Source: Pseudaminobacter soli (ex Li et al. 2025) (lineage in GTDB: Bacteria; Pseudomonadota; Alphaproteobacteria; Rhizobiales; Rhizobiaceae). From it: a stretch of DNA of 64,000 nt. Positions 19,567-28,216 of this stretch are shown one piece after another; within the stretch, counting starts at the first letter, position 1; each line of letters begins with the position of its first letter. The notes below the pieces were generated by a model. It worked only from the letters and a program-made list of their open reading frames with translations. It searched no databases and had not been told where the DNA came from. The position numbers and the translations under genes were made by a program. Location: positions 1 through 64,000 of the forward strand of contig NZ_JARXVF010000003.1 in the NCBI RefSeq assembly GCF_029892515.1, written 5' to 3'.

Positions 19567-20135
19567 ATGTCGATCTGGAAGAATGTTTCGAACGGGCGGA
19601 GCGCGCTTGTGCGGGCCGGGCTGGCGATAGCCGTTCTGGCACCGGCGCTTGCCGCGTGCACCACGACCGAGGAGGCCAACAAGGCGATCAAGTCGCGCGC
19701 TTCGTCGGCCAGCCCAGCGACGTGTTTTTCTCGCAATACGGTGCGCCGCTCAGCGAATTTCCGCTCAACAATGGCGGCAAGGTCTATCGCTGGCGCGGCG
19801 GCGAGACGATGCGCACGCTGCCGGCCGAATACACCACCATCGGCACGGCCGATCCGATGGCAGGCAAGACCACGACCAAGACCACGACGACGGTGACGCA
19901 GCCCAACAGTTCGACCACCGTCACCGAAACGCGCACGACCATGTCGGGCGTGACCTTCGGCGGCGGGCCGCAGCAGGTGATGGTGAAGCCGGCGCGGGTG
20001 GAAGCGCTGTTCTGCGAGGCGCAGATTACTGCCAATGCCGGCGGCGTCATTACCAATATCGAGGCAACCCGCGACACCGACGGCGAAGGCTTTAGTCTAT
20101 CGCGCTGCGCCGAGGTGTTCGGCGTGAAGAAGTAG
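19567..20135 (+). pseudogene. Lipoprotein gene split by a 2-base frameshift
   Basis: The first frame begins MSIWKNVSNGRSALVRAG and has a clear lipoprotein signal ending in ALAAC, then TTTEEANKAIKSR. The second frame, shifted by two bases, continues FVGQPSDVFFSQYGAPLSEFPL to the stop at 20133-20135. The switch falls in TCGCGCGCTTCGTC at about 19693-19706; removing one CG/GC unit restores a single frame of about 188 residues. The downstream part is free of stops and rich in TTTKTTTTVT before a C-terminal domain with two cysteines. Either a recent inactivation or a sequencing error. Function unknown. Confidence 0.75.
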
Positions 20136-20181
20136 CCAGCCGTTGCTGGTCGGCGCCTCTATGGGCGCCGGCCTGTGCGTT

Positions 20182-21972
20182 TCAGATGACCTTGCGCCTG
20201 GGCGCAGCCGGCTCGGGGTTCCCGTCGCCGGTTTCATCCTCAGCCATGCAGACACGGTTGCGGCCGAGGTTCTTGGCCCGGTAGAGCTGGCGGTCGGCCT
20301 GCTCGATCAGCGCGGTCCAGCTGCCGATGCCGGGCCCCCATAGTGCCACGCCAAAACTTGCGGTGATGCGAAGCTCCGGATGATTGGGGCTGACGACCAT
20401 CGCCGCCAGCGCCAGCCGCAGCTTTTCGGCAAGCTGGCGGCCGCCGTCGGCCGTGGCCGAGCGCACCATCACGACGAACTCCTCGCCGCCGAAGCGGGCG
20501 ACAACGTCGATGCTGCGCACTTCCTTGCGCAGCGTTTCGCCCACGCGCTGGAGCACCAGATCGCCGACGCCGTGGCCATGGGTGTCGTTGACCGCCTTGA
20601 AGTGGTCGATGTCCATGAGCAGGAAGGCTACCGGCTCGCGCGTGCGGGCCGCGTCGGCAACCGCCTGCGTGCCGATGCCGTCGATGGCGCGGCGGTTGAG
20701 CAGGCCGGTCAGGCTGTCGGTTTCCGAAAGCATTTTCAGCCGCGCCGTCAGGCGGTCGCGTTCGCTTTCGAGGGCGGTGCGCTTGCGCTGGCTTTCGCGC
20801 AGCACCTGCAGGCCCTCGAACATGTCGCGGATCTCGCGGCTGAAGCTGCGCGGCAACGGCGGCTCGGCGAGGTCGCCATGGGCGATCTGGATGATCTGGT
20901 CCTTGGCAGACAGCAGCGGCTGGAACAGGAAGCGCCGCATGGCCGCGCTGATGACGACCAGCAGCGTGGTCACCAGCAGCGTCAGAGCCGCCGAGGAACC
21001 GAGCAGAAGGGCGTCGTTGTCGCGCGAGACGGTGATGCGCGCGGCGAGCCGCTCGATGATGAGGTCGCGCAGATGCTCGACCGGCAGCATTCCCGGCACG
21101 TAGTTGGTGGTGAACTCGCCGGTGGTCATCGTTGCCGGCTCCTTGATCGCCTTGAGAGCCACGCTCCAGGCATAGGGCAGGGCGGTGTCGAAATAGGCCT
21201 GGTCCACGTCGTGCAGTATCTCGGAGACGGTGGCGTCGGCCAGATAGGCGGCGCCATATCCGGCGATCAGCTCGCGCAGGATCTCGATGCGGCCGGCGGT
21301 GTTGGCGAGCATCAGGCTGAGTTCGGTGTCGTCACCGTCCGCGGCAGTGAGCATCATGACGACATAGGAGCCGAAACGGCCGGCCTGTTCGCGCAGGCGG
21401 CCGCAATTGTTGGCCATGACGATCTCGGTGCTGACTTGCGGATAGACGGAGACGATGGTCTGGCCGAGCCGGTCGGCCACGTCGGTGGCGGCATCGGCGG
21501 CACGGAACATGCTGTTGATCGCCACGGCAAGCTGGTTGCCCTTGCGGTCGGCGATGGGCGTGCCGGCGATCGCGTCGACGGCCTTGCGGCCCTCCGCGAG
21601 TTCCTCGCGCAGGTGGACGACAGCCTCCTGGTCCTTTTCGAAGCGCGAGCTGTCCTTGGCATAGGCCGCTTCCAGGGCGGCGATCGCCTGATCGGTCTGG
21701 ACGCGGCGCTTGGCAAGCTGCCGGTTGAATTCGGGCGTCATCTGCAGGTTTGCGCCCATCAGGCTGTTTGCCGGGCCGCGCTCGGCCGAAATGGCATTGG
21801 CCGCCAGCAGAGCCAGGCGGAAACGGTCGAACTCTTCCAGGCCCTGGCTATAGCGCCTGTAATCCTTCAGGCTGACGAAGAACAGCATCCCGCCGAGCAC
21901 AAGACAGCCGGCCACGGCCACCCATCCGGCCAGCCAGTAAAGATGTTGCAGGCGAAAGTTCCCCATAAGCAT
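20182..21972 (-). CDS. Membrane-bound GGDEF diguanylate cyclase
   Basis: A 596-residue signalling protein that would make cyclic di-GMP. An N-terminal transmembrane helix (about 12-32) and a second one (about 333-352) bracket a periplasmic helical sensor of roughly 300 residues. A HAMP-like linker (QPLLSAKDQIIQIAHGDLAE) and a coiled coil lead to the GGDEF domain. The active site is GGEEF, and RSID five residues before it is a canonical RxxD product-inhibition site. ATG at 21972 is used; the ATG at 21966 has slightly better spacing from AGAG. The sensed signal is unknown. Confidence 0.9.
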   Translation of the reverse strand: MLMGNFRLQHLYWLAGWVAVAGCLVLGGMLFFVSLKDYRRYSQGLEEFDRFRLALLAANAISAERGPANSLMGANLQMTPEFNRQLAKRRVQTDQAIAALEAAYAKDSSRFEKDQEAVVHLREELAEGRKAVDAIAGTPIADRKGNQLAVAINSMFRAADAATDVADRLGQTIVSVYPQVSTEIVMANNCGRLREQAGRFGSYVVMMLTAADGDDTELSLMLANTAGRIEILRELIAGYGAAYLADATVSEILHDVDQAYFDTALPYAWSVALKAIKEPATMTTGEFTTNYVPGMLPVEHLRDLIIERLAARITVSRDNDALLLGSSAALTLLVTTLLVVISAAMRRFLFQPLLSAKDQIIQIAHGDLAEPPLPRSFSREIRDMFEGLQVLRESQRKRTALESERDRLTARLKMLSETDSLTGLLNRRAIDGIGTQAVADAARTREPVAFLLMDIDHFKAVNDTHGHGVGDLVLQRVGETLRKEVRSIDVVARFGGEEFVVMVRSATADGGRQLAEKLRLALAAMVVSPNHPELRITASFGVALWGPGIGSWTALIEQADRQLYRAKNLGRNRVCMAEDETGDGNPEPAAPRRKVI

Positions 21973-22187
21973 TCTCTAAATTACCCCGGGTCCATCACTG
22001 CTTGGGAAACCTTGGGAATTGGTGAATTCGGCTGGTTGGGACCTCGACTTGGTAAAGACTTGGTATGGTTTGCGGCGACGAGCCATCGGGCCGCGAGATC
22101 GGGTCTCAAAAAGCCGGTGTGGCCCCCGAAAGGTCCAATTCTTGATCCCTGCTGCGATCCTGGCGAAGAATGCTGCAGGAGGTGACC

Positions 22188-22394
22188 ATGCGCCCGTTCC
22201 GAACCTCGCTTGCTTGTGCGATTGCGGTTGCCTGTGCGATGGCTTTCATGTCGGGCTGTGCGGTCGGCGGCGGGGTGTTCGGCACCCGGATAGCCAACGG
22301 ATCGGCCACGACGAAGATCAAGGCCGGGTCGGTGGCCGTTCAGGGGTCGGGCGTTTCTGTCGGCACGACTGATACGGAAATCACCACCGACTGA
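22188..22394 (+). CDS. Small putative lipoprotein
   Basis: A 68-residue protein with signal MRPFRTSLACAIAVACAMAFMSGC, placing the lipid-modified cysteine at residue 24, and a short mature part rich in Gly, Ser and Thr. ATG at 22188 is preceded by AGGAGGTGACC, a near-ideal ribosome site. No family recognised. It is 27 bases before the SDR gene and could be cotranscribed with it. Confidence 0.65.
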   Translation: MRPFRTSLACAIAVACAMAFMSGCAVGGGVFGTRIANGSATTKIKAGSVAVQGSGVSVGTTDTEITTD

Positions 22395-22421
22395 GCAGCC
22401 GGGTGCAAGGAGGAAGAAACG

Positions 22422-23291
22422 ATGTCGTCGTTGAAGAACAAAACGCTTTTCATCTCCGGGGGATCGCGCGGGATTGGCCTTGCGATCGCGCTGCGCGCCG
22501 CGCGCGACGGGGCTAATGTGACCATCGCCGCAAAGACGGCCGAGCCGCACCCCAAGCTGCCGGGCACGATCTACACGGCGGCCGAGGAGATCGAGAAGGC
22601 GGGCGGCAAGGCGCTGCCGGTGATCTGCGACATCCGCGAGGAAACACAGGTCGCCGAGGCCGTCGCAAAGACGGTCGAAAAATTCGGCGGCATCGACGTC
22701 TGCATCAACAATGCCAGCGCAATCCAACTGACCGGTACGTTGGAGACGGACATGAAGCGCTACGATCTGATGCACCAGATCAATACGCGCGGCACCTTCC
22801 TCGTTTCCAAAATGTGCATTCCGCACCTGAAGTTGGCGCAAAACCCTCACATCCTGAATCTGGCGCCGCCGCTTGACATGGACCCCAAATGGTTCAAGAA
22901 CCACGTCGCCTACACGATGGCCAAGTTCGGCATGTCGATGTGCACGCTCGGCATGAGCGCTGAATTCGCCAAGGCGGGCATCGCGGTCAATTCGCTGTGG
23001 CCGCTGACGGCGATCGACACGGCAGCCATACGCAATCTTCTGGGCGGCGAGACTGTCGCGGCCATGAGCCGTTCGCCCGAGATCATGGCCGATGCGGCGC
23101 ATGCGATCCTGACCCGTCCGTCGCGCGAGACGACCGGCAATTTCTTCATCGACGAGCTGGTGCTGCGCGAGGCCGGCGTGACGGATTTCTCGAAATACGC
23201 CCCCGGTTCCAAGGGCGCGCTGGCCGGCGACTTCTTCGTGCCGGATGCGATCTTTGCCCAGACCGACACGAAGGTGAACGGCTTCCTGTAG
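22422..23291 (+). CDS. Short-chain dehydrogenase/reductase, HSDL2-like
   Basis: A 289-residue NAD(P)-dependent oxidoreductase. The nucleotide-binding motif is SGGSRGIGLAIA (about residues 11-22), the NNAS motif follows at about 91, and the catalytic YTMAK sits near residue 163-167. The segment HILNLAPPLDMDPKWFKNHVAYTMAKFGMS is typical of the HSDL2 subgroup. The catalytic Ser position reads LNLAPP rather than the usual INISS, as in that subgroup. Substrate unknown, perhaps a hydroxyacyl lipid. Confidence 0.85.
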   Translation: MSSLKNKTLFISGGSRGIGLAIALRAARDGANVTIAAKTAEPHPKLPGTIYTAAEEIEKAGGKALPVICDIREETQVAEAVAKTVEKFGGIDVCINNASAIQLTGTLETDMKRYDLMHQINTRGTFLVSKMCIPHLKLAQNPHILNLAPPLDMDPKWFKNHVAYTMAKFGMSMCTLGMSAEFAKAGIAVNSLWPLTAIDTAAIRNLLGGETVAAMSRSPEIMADAAHAILTRPSRETTGNFFIDELVLREAGVTDFSKYAPGSKGALAGDFFVPDAIFAQTDTKVNGFL

Positions 23292-23298
23292 CAAAGAA

Positions 23299-23318
23299 GG
23301 CCGGCATTGCTGCCGGCC
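23299..23318. terminator. Hairpin after the SDR gene
   Basis: GGCCGGCA and TGCCGGCC form a perfect eight-base stem around TTGC, eight bases after the SDR stop. Only a weak T-rich tail (TGATT) follows. Confidence 0.5.
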
Positions 23319-23391
23319 TGATTCAGCAAAAGCGGCTATCCGCCTGAATTTGCTGATTGGGTTGGCGCCGTCAGGGCGCTGACTGGTGGGC

Positions 23392-23928
23392 TTACAGCCC
23401 GGGCCCTTCCTCGGCCGCTTCCTTCTTGCCGAGTTTGGTGAGACCGGTGAGGCGGTCGATATAGGCCAGGATCAGCGCCGAGACGACGAAGGCCAGATGC
23501 ATCAGCGTAAGCCACATCAGCTGGTCGCTGGTGTAGCTGGCGTGGTTGAGGAACACCTGCAGCAGGTGGATCGAGGAGATTGCCACGATGGTGGAGGCAA
23601 CCTTGATCTTCAGCGAGCCGACGTCGATCGTGCCCAGCCAATGCACCTCGCCATCATGGTTGTCGAAGCGGCTGACGAAGTTCTCGTAGCCGGAGATGAT
23701 GACCATCACCACCAGGCTCGCCACCAGCGCGGCGTCGATCAGCCCCAGTATCTTCAGGATGGTGTCTGTGTCCCCCATCACCATGACCTTGGTGACGAAT
23801 TCGAACAGTTTCTTGCCGAAGGACAAGGCGTAGATGGCGAGCGCGACCGCGAGGCCCAGATAGAAGGCGACCAGCAGCCAGCGCGAAGCCAGGATGATCG
23901 ATTCGATGGCGTGTTCGAGACGTTTCAT
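23392..23928 (-). CDS. UPF0114 (YqhA-like) membrane protein
   Basis: A 178-residue inner-membrane protein with about four hydrophobic segments: AIESIILASRWLLVAFYLGLAVALAIYAL, ILGLIDAALVASLVVMVIISGYENFVS, a third around SIHLLQVFLNH and a last one at LMHLAFVVSALILAYIDRL. The GYENFVSRFD segment and overall layout match YqhA/UPF0114, a family of unknown function with distant Yip1-like topology. It is transcribed from a gap that also holds the terminator of the OmpA gene. Confidence 0.82.
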   Translation of the reverse strand: MKRLEHAIESIILASRWLLVAFYLGLAVALAIYALSFGKKLFEFVTKVMVMGDTDTILKILGLIDAALVASLVVMVIISGYENFVSRFDNHDGEVHWLGTIDVGSLKIKVASTIVAISSIHLLQVFLNHASYTSDQLMWLTLMHLAFVVSALILAYIDRLTGLTKLGKKEAAEEGPGL

Positions 23929-24026
23929 AGAACCTTTCCGGAAGATCGAGGGGGCTGTTTTTTCGGGGAGGGCGTGCCTGTTTGCAAGGAAAAATCGCCA
24001 AATTGGCCGGCATTTCCGGGCAATAA

Positions 24027-24062
24027 AAAACCCGACCGGGGAGGGGTTCCGGTCGGGTTTTC
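24027..24062 (-). terminator. Rho-independent terminator of the ompA-family gene
   Basis: On the minus strand AAACCCGACCGG and CCGGTCGGGTTT form a twelve-base stem with a short C-rich loop, followed by TTTATTG. It lies about 150 bases after the stop of the OmpA-family gene and upstream of yqhA. Confidence 0.8.
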
Positions 24063-24163
24063 GCCTGTCCCCCGATAAGGGAGACGGGGCAGGGAACTAT
24101 CTTCTTGCACAGATGAGAAAATGAATCCGGCAAGTCAATGACGCCACCTGGACTTCGCGAAAC

Positions 24164-24190
24164 CGTGATCGAACGATTTGATCGATCACG
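24164..24190. repeat. Inverted repeat downstream of the ompA-family gene
   Basis: CGTGATCGA and TCGATCACG are perfect nine-base arms separated by nine bases, 24 bases beyond the OmpA-family stop. It could be an RNA stabilising hairpin or a protein site; no T-run follows. Confidence 0.5.
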
Positions 24191-24213
24191 ATTTCGTTGG
24201 CCGGTTGCGTTCT

Positions 24214-26724
24214 TTACCGGCTGGCAACTGGGGCCACTAGCGGCGTGATACGACGGATCACGACGCGACGGTTCTGGCGTTCGGGTGCCTGGGTCTTCAC
24301 CTTCAGGAACTGCTTGCCATAGCCCTGGGTCGCCAGGTTCTCCGGCGGAATGCCGAAGACATTGGTGAGCGCGGCGGCGACCGATTCAGCCCGCTTGTCC
24401 GACAGCGCCAGATTGGCGAGCTCGGAGCCGACGGCGTCCGTGTGGCCCTCGATCAGGAACGTCTCGGCAGGGTTCTGCTTGAGGATGCGCTCCATCGCGT
24501 TGGCGACGCCTTCGAGGTGGGAGATCTCGTTCTCGGCAACCGCGGCCGAGCCGAACTCGAAGTTGATCGTGTCGAGGTCGATGCGACGCGTCTTGTCGCG
24601 GATACGAGCCGAGCGCTTCACCTCATCGATCGAGTAGAGGCGTTCCACGCGCTCCACCGGCGGCTGTTCGAGGAAGTCGTAGTACATATCCGGATCGCGC
24701 ACGCGTTCCGGCGTCAGCACATAGTCGTCCTCGGGGATCTCGAGCCGCAGGGGCGGCAGATCGTCACCCGGATCGCGCCAGTCGCGGACGCGGTCGTAGT
24801 CATTTTCGTCGACATAGGAGAGCACGTATTCGTGGCCGTCGGGCATGATGCGCGAACGGCGGACGACGTCGCCATAGGAGTTGCGGATGGTGACCACCCG
24901 GGTGCCGTCGCCGCGCTCGATGGTCTCGCGGTTGCGGCCGCGCGGCAGGTCCTCATAGTAGACGTCGCGGGCGCCGTGCCGCATGCGCGGACGTTCGTTG
25001 CTCTCGACCATCACCTGGTTGTTGAGCTGAATGATCACGCGGTCGCCGAACTCCTTGAGGATCTCGGTGCCCTGCGGGCGCTCCTGACGACGAAGGTCGA
25101 CCGGCCGTTCCTTGACGCGCTTGCCCTGCTCGGAGGTCACCGGAACGATCTTCTCCGGCTGCACTTCCTGCTGGGCCGAGCGGTCGTCGGTGGGCGGCGG
25201 GCCGGCTTCCTCGGCCGGCTTCGGACGGCGGTTGCCGCCCTGCCACTGGCCGCCCTTGCCCTGACCCTGGCCCTGGGCGCCCTGATCCTGGCCTTCGGCC
25301 GAACCGGCCTTCTGGCTGTCGGGTCCCGGTGCAACCTTCTGGCTGTCGGGTGCAGCATTGCCCTCGCCGGTGGCTTCACCCTGAGCAGGCTTTTCCTGGC
25401 CGGGAACCGGCGCTTCCTTGGCGGGATTGACCGGCTTGCCGTTGCCTTCGCCCTCGGCCGGAATCTGCGCGGGCTGGCCGGGCGTCACCGCCTCGCCGGG
25501 GGCGGCGGGCTGTTCGCCGGCGGGAGCCTGGTGGTCGCCCTTCTTCCTCGGCTTGTCCGGCTTGGTGCCATTGGGCTGCTCGACAGGGGCGGTCTCGGTC
25601 GGAGCCGCTTCGGTCGGCACGGGCTTTTCAGCCGGCGCAGGCGCGGTTTCGCCGGTCGGAGCCGGCTGCTCGGCGACCGGTGCTTCCTTGCCGCCCTTCT
25701 TGCGCGGCTTCTCGGGCGTCGCCTCAGTGGGCTGCGCGGCAGGCGCCGTCTCGCTCGGGATCACGTCGCTTGCAGCGGGCTTCTTGTCGGGGGCAGGGAT
25801 GGCTTCGCCGGTCGGAGCCGACTGCTCGGCGGCAGGGGCTGCCTTGCCATCCTTCTTGTGCTTCTTGGGCGAGGCATCGGCAGGCTGTTCGGCCTGACCG
25901 GGTGCGACTTCGCCGTTGAAGGCCGGCTGCTCGGCGGCCGGGGCTGCCTTGCCGTCCCTCTTGTGCTTCTTGGGCGAGGCCTCGGCAGGCTGCTCGGCCT
26001 GGCCGGGCATGGCTTCGCCGTTGAAGGCCGGCTGTTCGGCGGCCGGAGCCTCCTTGCCCTTCTTGCGCGGCTTCACCGGCGCTTCGGCAGGAGCCTCGGC
26101 TGGCGCGGGGGCAAATTCCTGCGTCGCAGCGGGCTGCTCGGCGGCGTGCTTCTTCTTCCTCGTTGGCGCTTCAGCAGGGGCCTCGGCCGGCGCCGGCGCA
26201 AATTCCTGCGTGGCGGCCGGCTGCTCGGCGGAGTGCTTCTTCTTCCTCACGGGAGCTTCGGCGGGCGCCTCGCTGGGAGCGGGGGCGAATTCCTGAGTCG
26301 CAGCGGGCTGCTCCGCCGGCTGCCTGCGCTCCTTCTTGCGGGGCTGCGCCGGCTCTTCGGCGGGTGCGCGCTCCATCGGGGCAGCTTCGGCGCCGGGCTG
26401 ATTGCCTTCCTGCGCCTGGCGATGCTTCTTGCGCGGCTGAGCTTCTTCCTGAGCGGCACCACCGCCGGCCTCGGGAGCGGGCTGCTGGGCCTCTTCGGCC
26501 TGCCGGTGCTTCTTTCTCGGCTGGGCTTCTTCGGACGGCTGCTGTTCCTGCGGCTGCCCTTCTTCCGCCTGCGCGAGCAGAACCGGTGCCTGCGTGTTGG
26601 CGGCGAGCGGCGTCCGGGGAGAATCAAAGCCGCCGATTGCCGGCACTGGCGCGGCCGCGAGCGGCGTATAGGCCATGAGCAGGCTAAGGGCTGTCCCCGC
26701 CAATATCTTGGGTTGGCGCTTCAT
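24214..26724 (-). CDS. OmpA-family protein with a long Pro/Ala/Glu/Lys-rich repeat region
   Basis: An 836-residue envelope protein. A signal-like N-terminus (KRQPKILAGTALSLLMAYTPLAAAPVPA) is followed by a low-complexity region from about residue 50 to 480. It is built of PRKKH, AEQPAATQEFAPAP and PKKHKRDGKAAPAAEQ modules. Then comes a globular region, and a C-terminal OmpA peptidoglycan-binding domain reading INFEFGSAAVAENE, IEGHTDAVGSELANLALSDKRAESV and NRRVVIRRI. ATG at 26724 has AGGAGAG nine bases upstream. The repeats look like a periplasm- or wall-spanning linker with alternating charge. Repeat number probably varies between strains. Confidence 0.85.
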   Translation of the reverse strand: MKRQPKILAGTALSLLMAYTPLAAAPVPAIGGFDSPRTPLAANTQAPVLLAQAEEGQPQEQQPSEEAQPRKKHRQAEEAQQPAPEAGGGAAQEEAQPRKKHRQAQEGNQPGAEAAPMERAPAEEPAQPRKKERRQPAEQPAATQEFAPAPSEAPAEAPVRKKKHSAEQPAATQEFAPAPAEAPAEAPTRKKKHAAEQPAATQEFAPAPAEAPAEAPVKPRKKGKEAPAAEQPAFNGEAMPGQAEQPAEASPKKHKRDGKAAPAAEQPAFNGEVAPGQAEQPADASPKKHKKDGKAAPAAEQSAPTGEAIPAPDKKPAASDVIPSETAPAAQPTEATPEKPRKKGGKEAPVAEQPAPTGETAPAPAEKPVPTEAAPTETAPVEQPNGTKPDKPRKKGDHQAPAGEQPAAPGEAVTPGQPAQIPAEGEGNGKPVNPAKEAPVPGQEKPAQGEATGEGNAAPDSQKVAPGPDSQKAGSAEGQDQGAQGQGQGKGGQWQGGNRRPKPAEEAGPPPTDDRSAQQEVQPEKIVPVTSEQGKRVKERPVDLRRQERPQGTEILKEFGDRVIIQLNNQVMVESNERPRMRHGARDVYYEDLPRGRNRETIERGDGTRVVTIRNSYGDVVRRSRIMPDGHEYVLSYVDENDYDRVRDWRDPGDDLPPLRLEIPEDDYVLTPERVRDPDMYYDFLEQPPVERVERLYSIDEVKRSARIRDKTRRIDLDTINFEFGSAAVAENEISHLEGVANAMERILKQNPAETFLIEGHTDAVGSELANLALSDKRAESVAAALTNVFGIPPENLATQGYGKQFLKVKTQAPERQNRRVVIRRITPLVAPVASR
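25850..26320 (-). repeat. In-frame tandem repeats inside the ompA-family gene
   Basis: Three copies of a module containing AEQPAATQEFAPAP repeat every 87 bases (29 residues); their AATTCCT marks lie at 26114, 26201 and 26288. Two copies of a second module containing AEQPAFNGE and SPKKHK repeat at 105 bases (35 residues), with GTTGAA marks at 25915 and 26020. Both periods are multiples of three, so unit gain or loss keeps the frame. Confidence 0.8.
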
Positions 26725-26935
26725 ATGCTGAACTCTCCTGTAATGCATAAGGTCCCGTCAGTTTCGGAAGATAAGACACGCAAATTTGTTCCACGAGAGC
26801 CCCAATAACGGCAGTAGTTGGGCGATTGATAGGCAATTGTCATCAAGTCGTTTTTCGGCCCGCTTTTGAGTGAGAGCTGGGTGTCGCACGCCCTTGGCGC
26901 TTGATTTTACCGCGCGCGCGGGCCACATGCGGCCT

Positions 26936-27382
26936 ATGAGCGAGCCCTTCTGGAAAACCACTGCACTCGAGGCGATGACGCCTGCCCAATGGGAATCGCT
27001 TTGCGACGGCTGCGGCAAGTGCTGCATGTCCAAGCTGGAAGACGAGGACACCGGCGACATCTACTGGACGAGCATCGGCTGCCGCCTGTTCGATGCGGAG
27101 TCCTGCCGCTGCGCCGACTATCACAATCGTCTCGCGCGCGTGCCTGATTGCGTGGGGCTGACGCCGCAGAACGTGCGCACCATCTCCTGGCTACCGGCGA
27201 CCTGCGCCTACCGGCTGGTTGCCGAGGGGCATGACCTCTACTGGTGGCATCCGCTGATTTCGGGCAGCGCCGAGACGGTTCACGAGGCGGGCATTTCGAT
27301 GCGCGGCCGCGTCACCGCGTCGGAAAGCGATATGGCCGAGCCCGAGGATTACTTCGACCATATGCTGGCCGAAGAGCCCTGA
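26936..27382 (+). CDS. YcgN-family cysteine-cluster protein (UPF0260)
   Basis: A 148-residue protein with the motif [14 protein letters not shown] near residue 23, then [14 protein letters not shown] and CVGLTP, the cysteine layout of UPF0260/YcgN (PF03692-type zinc- or iron-chelating domain). ATG at 26936 gives the family start [25 protein letters not shown]. Function is unproven. It stands alone. Confidence 0.88.
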   Translation: MSEPFWKTTALEAMTPAQWESLCDGCGKCCMSKLEDEDTGDIYWTSIGCRLFDAESCRCADYHNRLARVPDCVGLTPQNVRTISWLPATCAYRLVAEGHDLYWWHPLISGSAETVHEAGISMRGRVTASESDMAEPEDYFDHMLAEEP

Positions 27383-27580
27383 TCGGGCGTCGGGCAGAGC
27401 TGCCGTTGCGTGATGCTCAGTCTTGCCGCACACGCAGTATTACGAATTGTTTTCAATGATTTACCGGATGAACGGTAGATGAACGGGCGGTTCCGGAATC
27501 ATTCAGCCGCCGTGCCGCATTGTCTCCACATCGCTTCGGCAGGAACCGCCGAACGGGCACTAGCCCAAGAGGAGACATCA

Positions 27581-27949
27581 ATGTTCAATATTCTCAAGAC
27601 CGCCGCTCTTTCCGCCTTTGTCGGCCTTGGCGCATTGTCCGCCATTCCGGCCGCGCATGCCGACGGGATCTATCTCAACCTCGGCAACGGCGATGTGGAC
27701 GGCGGCATGTACGTCCGCGACGGCGAGCGCTGGCACCGCCCCGACCGTTGGGAGCGCCCCGACCGCTATGATCGCTGGGAACGTGCCTGCTCGCCCGACC
27801 GGGCGCTCGACAAGGCCGACCGCATGGGCATCCACCGGGCCCGCGTCGTCGACATGGGCCGCCGCACCATCTCGGTCGCCGGCCGCAAGTGGGGCGACCG
27901 CGTGGTGGTGACCTTCGGCCGCGAGCCGCACTGCCCGATCCTGCGCTGA
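27581..27949 (+). CDS. Small secreted protein of unknown function
   Basis: A 122-residue protein with signal peptide FNILKTAALSAFVGLGALSAIPAAHA, likely cut after residue 27. The mature part is rich in Arg, Asp and Trp, with RWHRPDRWERPDRYDRWE, two cysteines and a C-terminal beta-rich segment (RRTISVAGRKWGDRVVVTFG). ATG at 27581 follows GAGGAGAC. The RWxRPDR stretch recalls small envelope proteins of rhizobia, but no named family is recognised. A strong terminator follows. Confidence 0.7.
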   Translation: MFNILKTAALSAFVGLGALSAIPAAHADGIYLNLGNGDVDGGMYVRDGERWHRPDRWERPDRYDRWERACSPDRALDKADRMGIHRARVVDMGRRTISVAGRKWGDRVVVTFGREPHCPILR

Positions 27950-27970
27950 CCCGTCGAAGCGTCGATTTGA

Positions 27971-28006
27971 AAAGCCCCGGAGGAGCGATCCTCCGGGGCT
28001 TTTTCT
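27971..28006 (+). terminator. Rho-independent terminator
   Basis: AAAGCCCCGGAGGA and TCCTCCGGGGCTTT form a perfect 14-base stem with loop GCGA, followed by TTCTTT. It lies 21 bases after the small secreted protein gene. Confidence 0.93.
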
Positions 28007-28216
28007 TTGGGGCGTGAAGGGCCGAATATCGACGACCTTGCACAAAACGTTACCGATTTTGCAGCTGGGGCAACTTTTGATGGCTGCTCCACCGAAGCGC
28101 GTGAACATCGAAACTTCCCTTGATATCGGAGAGCGCGGACATGAGTCCGGCTACCAAAATGGCGAGTAGCCGGCGCATCAACTCGCTAGCCTCTGATACC
28201 TGCTTTGGGGATTTCA

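Noticed and set aside
20380-22185. A 601-codon open frame antisense to the GGDEF gene
   Set aside because: Shadow frame of the diguanylate cyclase gene; no ribosome site and no recognisable product.
24442-26808. A 788-codon open frame opposite the ompA-family gene
   Set aside because: It is the antisense shadow of a high-G+C repeat-rich gene: no ribosome site, a repetitive Leu/Gly/Arg product and no domain, while the minus strand encodes a clear signal peptide and OmpA domain.
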